Shown here: positions 1 to 4,674 of the stretch, in pieces
Numbering within the stretch: the first letter of the stretch is position 1
How the letters are laid out: the number at the start of each line of letters is the position of its first letter
Assembly (NCBI GenBank): GCA_902803345.1
Contig: CADCPV010000251.1
Coordinates: 1 to 6,030, forward strand
Source: an uncultured Eubacteriales bacterium
GTDB lineage: Bacteria; Bacillota_A; Clostridia; Lachnospirales; Lachnospiraceae
DNA length: 6,030 nucleotides
Direction: 5' to 3'
Program-made: the position numbers and the translations under genes
The notes under the pieces: model-generated
Database searches by the model: none
Told to the model about the DNA's origin: nothing
What the model saw: only the letters and a program-made list of their open reading frames with translations

Positions 1-255
1 AATGTTCAGCGCCACCATAATCAGGTTGAAGAAATACACGATCAGCACGTACCAGCGCTGTCCGAAATTCGCCATGTAGTCCGGGTTCACAAACTTGGCA
101 ATGATTCCGGCCACATAGCCAAAGAAGATCAGAAACAGAAACAGAAGGCTTGTGCCCCGCGTCGTCCGGGCGCGCCAGGCCTTGATCAGGTTGATCGGCC
201 AGGAAATTCCGAAGGCCAAAATCATTCCGATTTCAAAATAATCACCGACAGACAT
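1..255 (-). CDS. Small SWEET/PQ-loop-like integral membrane protein (3' end outside window)
   Basis: An open frame of 85 codons starts at the ATG read from 255 and runs off the left edge without a stop, so the C-terminus is missing. The start is supported by AAGGAGG on the minus strand about 5 nt upstream. Three hydrophobic segments are visible at roughly residues 7-25, 36-56 and 68-85. The first contains GISWPINLIK and is followed by a basic loop (KAWRARTTRGTSL) before the second helix, which carries GYVAGI. This pattern (SWP-N, K-T-G-SL, GY-GI) resembles the small PQ-loop/SemiSWEET-like proteins of about 90-110 residues in Bacillota, although a literal PQ pair is not seen in the visible part. 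It lies 24 nt behind the DUF4446 gene on the same strand and is probably the last or a late cistron of the par operon. Transport substrate and function are unknown. The membrane assignment is firm; the family assignment is by recalled resemblance only. Confidence 0.7.
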   Translation of the reverse strand, partial: MSVGDYFEIGMILAFGISWPINLIKAWRARTTRGTSLLFLFLIFFGYVAGIIAKFVNPDYMANFGQRWYVLIVYFFNLIMVALNI

Positions 256-279
256 GTTCCCTCCTTCTGCCTGGGATGC

Positions 280-804
280 TTACAGCTGCATCTCCAGGGC
301 AATCTTTAACGCTTCCTCGTCTTCTCTTGTGAGCGGATTGATGGACTTTCCGTTCATGATTTCCTTTACATATGTATAGCAGCCGTCCGATCCGTGGATG
401 GTTGTCACCAGAATTCCGTTGTTTTCATTGTTCAGAAGCGCAATCGAAGAACTGACCTTTCCGGCCATTCCGGGAAAGGCATTATACTTCACAATACCGG
501 TCTTCCGGTAAGCTGTCAGCAGGTTTTCGTTGATCTTGACAATCTCGTCCACGTTGTTTTTCAGCTGGATTTTAACCTTCTGGTTGTCTTCAATTACGTG
601 CCGCAGCACATCTTCCAGCGATACCATGTCGTCGCCCTGCATGAACAGCGACAGACGGCGCTCCAGCTTCCGGGTCTTCGCAATCTGAACCATGGTCAGA
701 ATCATGAATACGAGGACCAGAATCACAAGCAGCACGAGTGCAGACAAAACAATCCAATTGTTCTGCGAAATATATGTTAAAACAGGTTCGATATACTGAT
801 ACAT
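280..804 (-). CDS. DUF4446 family membrane-anchored protein
   Basis: This is a complete 174-residue protein. A single N-terminal transmembrane helix (about residues 17-41, WIVLSALVLLVILVLVF...) is followed by a charged, probably coiled-coil stretch (about 45-100). A conserved globular part follows, with KTGIVKYNAF (101-110), SSSIALLNNENNG (118-130) and GCYTYVKEI (141-149). These are the recognisable features of DUF4446, a family of about 160-180 residues often found directly after parB in Bacillota, with no assigned biochemical role. With a short external N-terminus the soluble domain would face the cytoplasm. Its start lies 10 nt after the parB stop. A GGAG sequence overlapping that stop region serves as ribosome binding site, so it is almost certainly co-transcribed and perhaps translationally coupled with parB. 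The neighbourhood suggests a link to chromosome segregation or its membrane attachment, but that is inference. Confidence 0.9.
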   Translation of the reverse strand: MYQYIEPVLTYISQNNWIVLSALVLLVILVLVFMILTMVQIAKTRKLERRLSLFMQGDDMVSLEDVLRHVIEDNQKVKIQLKNNVDEIVKINENLLTAYRKTGIVKYNAFPGMAGKVSSSIALLNNENNGILVTTIHGSDGCYTYVKEIMNGKSINPLTREDEEALKIALEMQL

Positions 805-814
805 TTTTTCTCCG

Positions 815-1699
815 TCAGTGTATGTGCGTCAGGATGCGTTCCAGTTCTTCCAACGAGGAATATTCGATTTCGATCTTTCCGGTGTTTTCTTTCTTTCTTC
901 GAATGTGCACCTGGGCCTTCAGAAGCTCCTTCAGCCGGTTTTCGCTTTCTTCATAGGCAAGACTGCTTCCGAGGTCTTTTTTCTTCGGTGAAGCAGGCGC
1001 TTTATCAAAGGTCTTTACCAGTTTTTCCGTCTCGCGAACGCTAAGGTTTCTCTCGATCACGATTCTGGCAGCTTCAGCCTGCTTTTCGGGACTGTCGAGC
1101 CCCAAAAGCACTTTGGCATGGCCGGTTGAAAGCGCTGTCGTACGAAGCAGCTCCCGTACGCTTTCCGGAAGACGCAGCAGGCGGAGGCTGTTCGTGATAG
1201 CTGTGCGGCTTTTCGCGACCCGTTCCGAAAGCGCTTCCTGTGTCAGTCCGTATTCGCTCATCAATCGCTGATAGGCGCCCGCTTCCTCGATCGGATTCAG
1301 GTCCTGGCGCTGAATGTTTTCGATCAGCGCGATCTCATCGATCTCTTCATCGCTGTAGTCCTTCACAATAACCGGAAGCTCGCGAAGACCCGCGATTTTC
1401 GCTGCCCGCCAGCGGCGTTCTCCTGCGATGATCTGGTAATGATCACCCCGCTTTGTCACGATCAGCGGCGTAATCACGCCGTGAATCCGGATCGAATCCG
1501 CAAGTTCCTGCAGGCCTTCCTCATTAAAGTCTTTCCGCGGCTGGTTGCGGTTCGGTTCGATCAGGCGCAGTTTGACGGTCTGTTCGTTTTTCAGTTCGTC
1601 TTCGGTAATCGGGGAGATTTCCGCTATCCGGTTCAGATCCGCCACATCTCCTAACAGCGAGCCGAGGCCTTTCCCAAGTCCTTTGTTTTTCACCGCCAT
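815..1699 (-). CDS. parB: ParB/Spo0J chromosome-partitioning CTPase and parS-binding protein
   Basis: This is a complete 294-residue ParB, the usual size for chromosomal Spo0J. The N-terminal KGLGKGLGSLLG (6-17) is the basic peptide that stimulates the ParA ATPase. The CTP-binding N-domain (about 40-135) carries RNQPRKDF (51-58), AGERRWRAAKIAG (92-104) with the arginine box, and ENIQRQDLNPIEEA (127-140). A helix-turn-helix for parS recognition follows (about 151-178, LTQEALSERVAKSRTAITN). A lysine-rich linker (around 239-241) leads to a C-terminal dimerisation region (about 246-294). By family knowledge ParB binds parS, hydrolyses CTP, slides as a clamp along DNA and helps load SMC. All key boxes are intact. 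The start is chosen for a GGAGGA ribosome binding site 6 nt upstream and the typical MAVKNKGLGKGLGSL opening. It lies 41 nt after parA, with a parS palindrome in that gap. Confidence 0.97.
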   Translation of the reverse strand: MAVKNKGLGKGLGSLLGDVADLNRIAEISPITEDELKNEQTVKLRLIEPNRNQPRKDFNEEGLQELADSIRIHGVITPLIVTKRGDHYQIIAGERRWRAAKIAGLRELPVIVKDYSDEEIDEIALIENIQRQDLNPIEEAGAYQRLMSEYGLTQEALSERVAKSRTAITNSLRLLRLPESVRELLRTTALSTGHAKVLLGLDSPEKQAEAARIVIERNLSVRETEKLVKTFDKAPASPKKKDLGSSLAYEESENRLKELLKAQVHIRRKKENTGKIEIEYSSLEELERILTHIH

Positions 1700-1721
1700 G
1701 AATGGTCCTCCACACAGTGCA

Positions 1722-1741
1722 AATGTTCCACGTGGAACATT
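1722..1741. promoter_or_regulatory. parS site 1 (ParB-binding palindrome between parA and parB)
   Basis: AATGTTCCACGTGGAACATT is a perfect 20-bp inverted repeat. Its central 16 bp, TGTTCCACGTGGAACA (1724-1739), differs at one position from the common Bacillus-type parS (TGTTCCACGTGAAACA) and is its fully symmetric form. It abuts the parA stop codon, sharing one base with it, and ends 22 nt before the parB start, leaving the parB ribosome binding site free. Bound ParB could act as a roadblock between the two cistrons, but the main expected role is nucleation of the ParB complex near the origin. Confidence 0.96.
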
Positions 1742-2499
1742 CAGTCGTACTGAATCACTTCCTCCGCGAGCCGGCGATAAGCATAGGCGCCGGTTGAACG
1801 GGAATCATACTCTAAAATCGGCATTCCGTGGCTCGGCGCTTCCGCAAGCCGCACATTCCGCGGAATAATCGTTTCGTAAACTTTGTCCTTCAGATACTGC
1901 TTGACCGAATCGACAACCTGCTGAGACAGGTTCGTCCGGACATCGTACATCGTAAAGACTACGCCTTCCATCCGAAGGGAGGGATTCAGCTTTTTTTGCA
2001 CAAGCTGGATCGTATACATGAGCTGTGTCAGGCCCTCCATTGCGTAAAATTCACACTGAATCGGGACCAGCACCGAATTCGCTGTTGTCAGCGCATTCAC
2101 AGTCAAAAGATTCAGGCTCGGCGGACAGTCGATGATCACATAATCGTAGTCGTTCTCAATATCGTGTATTTTCGTCTTGAGAATGAATTCGTGTCGTGGA
2201 ATGTCCAGCATTTCAATCTCTGCACCCGCCAGATTGACCGTTGAAGGAATCAGGTCCAGCGCCTTCCAGACACTCTTACGGATACAGGTCACGATGTCCA
2301 GATCCTCCACCAGAAGATGGTAAATCGTATTCTGTTCATTTTTGTCGATTCCGAGTCCGCTGGTGGAATTTCCCTGCGGATCGAGGTCGATCAACAGAAC
2401 TTTTTTGCCTTTTTCCACGAGGGCAGCAGAGAGGTTGATGGCTGTCGTCGTTTTTCCGACCCCGCCTTTCTGATTAGCGATCGCAATGATCCGTCCCAT
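1741..2499 (-). CDS. parA: ParA/Soj chromosome-partitioning ATPase
   Basis: This is a complete 252-residue deviant-Walker ATPase of the short chromosomal (Soj) type, without the N-terminal DNA-binding extension of plasmid type Ia ParA. The deviant Walker A is KGGVGKTT (11-18), with signature lysine K11 and catalytic-loop lysine K16. The A' motif is IDLDPQGN (37-44, catalytic D40) and Walker B is VIIDCPPS (121-128). EFYAMEGL (150-157) and the C-terminal IPRNVRLAEAPSHGMPILEY (212-231) are typical of the family. By family knowledge it dimerises on ATP, binds DNA non-specifically and is discharged by ParB; in Bacillus, Soj also controls DnaA. The start is supported by AAGGAG 6 nt upstream and by a sigma-A-type promoter just before it. 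It is the first gene of the leftward operon. The gene read upstream is divergent and is not rsmG, the usual partner in many Bacillota. Confidence 0.97.
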   Translation of the reverse strand: MGRIIAIANQKGGVGKTTTAINLSAALVEKGKKVLLIDLDPQGNSTSGLGIDKNEQNTIYHLLVEDLDIVTCIRKSVWKALDLIPSTVNLAGAEIEMLDIPRHEFILKTKIHDIENDYDYVIIDCPPSLNLLTVNALTTANSVLVPIQCEFYAMEGLTQLMYTIQLVQKKLNPSLRMEGVVFTMYDVRTNLSQQVVDSVKQYLKDKVYETIIPRNVRLAEAPSHGMPILEYDSRSTGAYAYRRLAEEVIQYD

Positions 2500-2527
2500 G
2501 ATAAACTCCTTCGGTTTTGATTACAGT

Positions 2528-2556
2528 ATTATAACATAAGACAATCCGGATTTCAA
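2528..2556 (-). promoter_or_regulatory. Sigma-A-type promoter of the par operon
   Basis: On the minus strand a -35 box TTGAAA (2556-2551) is followed after 17 nt by a perfect -10 box TATAAT (2533-2528). Transcription would start near 2521, giving a leader of only about 22 nt that carries the AAGGAG ribosome binding site (2511-2506) of parA. The first two bases of the -35 box lie inside parS site 2, so ParB bound there would compete with RNA polymerase. Match and spacing are close to ideal; use in vivo is inferred. Confidence 0.88.
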
Positions 2557-2574
2557 TGTTCCACGTGGAACATT
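2555..2574. promoter_or_regulatory. parS site 2 (overlaps -35 box of the parA promoter)
   Basis: This is a second copy of AATGTTCCACGTGGAACATT, identical over all 20 bp to the site between parA and parB. The core TGTTCCACGTGGAACA spans 2557-2572. It overlaps the parA -35 box by two bases and lies about 33 bp upstream of the -35 of the divergent promoter. It is expected to nucleate ParB and may also act as an operator. A separate half-match (TGTTCCAC, 2588-2595) follows 13 bp further right. Confidence 0.96.
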
Positions 2575-2606
2575 TCTGAAACAGATCTGTTCCACACCAT
2601 TTTCAC

Positions 2607-2634
2607 TTGCATTATTCCCGATCTATGATATAAT
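2607..2634 (+). promoter_or_regulatory. Probable sigma-A-type promoter for the rightward GH-like gene
   Basis: A perfect -10 box TATAAT (2629-2634), preceded by ATGA, lies 16 nt after TTGCAT (2607-2612), which matches the -35 consensus at its TTG. Transcription would begin near 2641, leaving a leader of about 188 nt before the start codon at 2829. The weak -35 is the main uncertainty. The promoter faces away from the par promoter, and the two -35 regions are about 50 bp apart, with parS site 2 between them. Confidence 0.7.
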
Positions 2635-2640
2635 GAATTC

Positions 2641-2828
2641 AAATAGGGTTTCTGTCCGGAGCCCTCAGATCGAATACCGGACCGCATTATTCCGACTGCA
2701 ATGCTCTGTTTCTTTGCTGTTCATTCAGATGGGCAGTTCTGAAGGACAGCAGGACCCCTGCGGAACTGACATGGAAAGAATAATAACGGTCCAGAACGAA
2801 AAACAAGAGAGGAGAAACTAAGGACAAC
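2641..2828 (+). other. Structured 5' leader of the GH-like gene
   Basis: This is the untranslated region expected from the promoter at 2607-2634. It holds two foldable elements. In the first, GTCCGG (2654-2659) pairs with CCGGAC (2677-2682) around a 17-nt loop. In the second, an outer stem CAGTTC (2734-2739) / GAACTG (2763-2768) encloses an inner hairpin GCAGG (2749-2753) / CCTGC (2757-2761) with a 3-nt loop. CTGTCC (2652-2657) could instead pair with GGACAG (2744-2749), competing with the first stem. I see no T-box motif, no terminator with a T-tract and no known riboswitch core. An AAGGA at 2820-2824, 4 nt before the ATG, is the probable ribosome binding site; AGGAG at 2810-2814 is further off. 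Any regulatory function is conjecture. Confidence 0.45.
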
Positions 2829-4595
2829 ATGGAAAAATTCAAAAACTTTAAGCTCGCTTCTCTGGTTTACGCCTACTATCTGAATGGCAAGAGCGAAGAG
2901 CAGCTCCAGGCTGACATCGATTTTTATCAGACCTATATGCCTTTGAACAAGGCGTATATCGAGAACCACCGCGGTCTGATCGAAATCCCGGATGAGCAGC
3001 TTCAGATGGTGAAGCGCGTCTTCCAGCGGAACGGCATCGAGACCTCCGGCTGCATTACCACGACGCAGCTCGTCGGCGAAAGAAAGCCCTCGATCTTCGA
3101 TACCCCCTGCTTCACAGATCCGGCACACCGGGCAAAGCTTGTGGAATGCGTGGAAACAGCAGCAAGAAACTTCGACGAGATCATTTTCGACGACTATTTC
3201 TTCAGCGCCTGCCGCTGCGAAATGTGCATTAAGGCAAAAGGCAAAATGAGCTGGAAAGAATACAAGCTCAAAGCCGCCGAGGAAGTCTCCCATCTGGTTG
3301 TTGATGCAGCAAAGAAGGTTAACCCCAAGGTTAATTTCATCATTAAATACCCGAACTGGTATGAATCTTATCAGGAATCCGGTTACAACCCGCGTGCACA
3401 GGCAGAGATCTTTGATATGATCTACACCGGCACCGAATCCAGAAATTCCAATTTCAACGGCCAGCATCTGCAGCGTTACATGTCTTATTCGCTGATCCGC
3501 TGGCTCGAGAATGTCGCTCCCGGAAGAAACGGCGGCGGCTGGATCGATCTCGGCGGCTCTCAGGGCAACCTTTCCGTGCTTTTGGAACAGGCAGAACTCA
3601 CTTACTTCGCAAAAGCACGTGAGCTGATGCTCTTCAACTTCCAGTCCTACCTGCATCATCCGTCGGCTGGCGCTCTCGGCATCGACCTGCAGCGTGTAGA
3701 CAAGATCATGGGCATGGTCGGAAACCCGATCGGTATCTCGACCTATGAACCGCATGATGCGGACGGCGAGGATCAGCTGATCAACTATATCGGCCAGATG
3801 GGTATTCCGCTTGAGCCGGTTCCTTATTTCGATGACAAGGCTGACACGATCTTCCTGACCCAGAATTCCGCTGAGGATCCGGATGTTGTCGACAAGCTGA
3901 AAGCATTCGTCGAAAAAGGCGGCTGTGCGATCGTTACCTCCGGCTTCATGCAGAAGACGATCGACAAGGGCTTCTCGGATATGACTTCTGTCCGTCCGAC
4001 CAACCGCAAGGTTTCCGGCACCAAATATCAGTGCTGCAACCTGTATCATGGCACACATGATGTATCGATCAGCGACGAACCCGCGACATTCACCAAGATG
4101 GAGCACAAGAACAACGCGACCTGGTACGATGTGCTGATGTTCATGGATGACAACTCCACCGCAATCCTGACGGATGATGATTACGGCAAGGGCATTGTCA
4201 ACATCCTGAATATCCCGGACAATTTCGGTGACCTCTACAAACTTCCGAAGGACGTCCAGACCGCGATCGCACAGGATTTCGCACGGAACAGTAAAGTATA
4301 TCTGTCGGCAAAGCCTCAGATGAACTTCTTCCTGTATGACAACGACATCTTCGGCGTTTACAATCATTCCCAGTATAAGACTCCGATCGAAGTCGTGATC
4401 CGCGACGATGAATACATCGGCTTTGAGAACATCGAAAACGGCATGCGCATCACCGAGCCGGTTCGTGTTTCCGCTCAGCCGCGTTTCCACGGCGATGCTG
4501 CAAGCGCACGTGTGGAACCGATCGAGAGAGTCTTCAACGTTCCGATGTGGGGCGGCGGATATGCGTTCTTCCGTCTCCTGAAGAAGGGCGAATAA
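2829..4595 (+). CDS. Cytosolic glycoside-hydrolase-like alpha/beta-barrel protein of unassigned family
   Basis: This is a complete 588-residue protein with no signal peptide or membrane segment. I do not recognise a named family; the layout resembles GH42-like and related barrel hydrolases. Residues about 5-300 read as a TIM barrel: LASLVYAYYL (9-18), then NFDEIIFDDYFF (114-125) ending a strand with paired acidic residues D121/D122, followed at once by CRCEMC (128-133), which recalls the cysteine metal site of GH42-type enzymes. IIKYPNWYES (171-180), IYTGTESR (198-205, E203 a candidate catalytic acid) and GRNGGGWIDLGG (232-243) follow. Residues about 336-400 (DPDVVDKLKAFVEKGG, VTSGF) look like the GATase/trimerisation-like Rossmann domain of such enzymes, and about 490-588 look beta-rich. 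The start has AAGGA 4 nt upstream. No TTA, CTA or TCA codon occurs, indicating strong codon selection. Substrate and activity are unknown, and it could be a non-catalytic relative. Confidence 0.85.
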   Translation: MEKFKNFKLASLVYAYYLNGKSEEQLQADIDFYQTYMPLNKAYIENHRGLIEIPDEQLQMVKRVFQRNGIETSGCITTTQLVGERKPSIFDTPCFTDPAHRAKLVECVETAARNFDEIIFDDYFFSACRCEMCIKAKGKMSWKEYKLKAAEEVSHLVVDAAKKVNPKVNFIIKYPNWYESYQESGYNPRAQAEIFDMIYTGTESRNSNFNGQHLQRYMSYSLIRWLENVAPGRNGGGWIDLGGSQGNLSVLLEQAELTYFAKARELMLFNFQSYLHHPSAGALGIDLQRVDKIMGMVGNPIGISTYEPHDADGEDQLINYIGQMGIPLEPVPYFDDKADTIFLTQNSAEDPDVVDKLKAFVEKGGCAIVTSGFMQKTIDKGFSDMTSVRPTNRKVSGTKYQCCNLYHGTHDVSISDEPATFTKMEHKNNATWYDVLMFMDDNSTAILTDDDYGKGIVNILNIPDNFGDLYKLPKDVQTAIAQDFARNSKVYLSAKPQMNFFLYDNDIFGVYNHSQYKTPIEVVIRDDEYIGFENIENGMRITEPVRVSAQPRFHGDAASARVEPIERVFNVPMWGGGYAFFRLLKKGE

Positions 4596-4621
4596 TTTTC
4601 CGTGAAAAACTGATAAACAAG

Positions 4622-4658
4622 GGCGTCCGTCTTTCGGGGAACCGGGCGGACGCCTTTT
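4622..4658 (+). terminator. Short-tailed intrinsic terminator or attenuator
   Basis: GGCGTCCG (4622-4629) pairs perfectly with CGGACGCC (4647-4654) around a 17-nt loop and is followed by TTTT (4655-4658) and then AC. The stem is strong but the T-tract is short. Termination may therefore be partial, letting some transcription continue into the FAD gene 16 nt later, for which no separate promoter is visible. Confidence 0.7.
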
Positions 4659-4674
4659 ACTTGCGAGGTACAGC

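Noticed and set aside
456..479. Near-palindrome CCTTTCCGG...CCGGGAAAGG, considered as a Noc-type site or hairpin.
   Set aside because: It lies inside the DUF4446 coding region, the centre does not fit the Noc consensus ATTTCCCGGGAAAT, and one arm has an unpaired base.
2588..2595. TGTTCCAC, a possible third parS site.
   Set aside because: Only the left half matches; the right half (ACCATTTT) lacks the GTGGAACA arm. At most it is a degenerate half-site.
2633..2821. A 62-codon open frame upstream of the GH-like gene, with a possible 16-residue internal peptide from the ATG at 2771.
   Set aside because: Its first ATG overlaps the -10 box and would not be transcribed from that promoter. No good ribosome binding site precedes 2633 or 2771, and the composition is not protein-like.
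4596..4608. TTTTC-CGT-GAAAA hairpin right after the GH-like stop codon.
   Set aside because: A five-pair, AT-rich stem with a 3-nt loop and no T-tract is too weak to call. The GC-rich hairpin at 4622-4654 is the better terminator.
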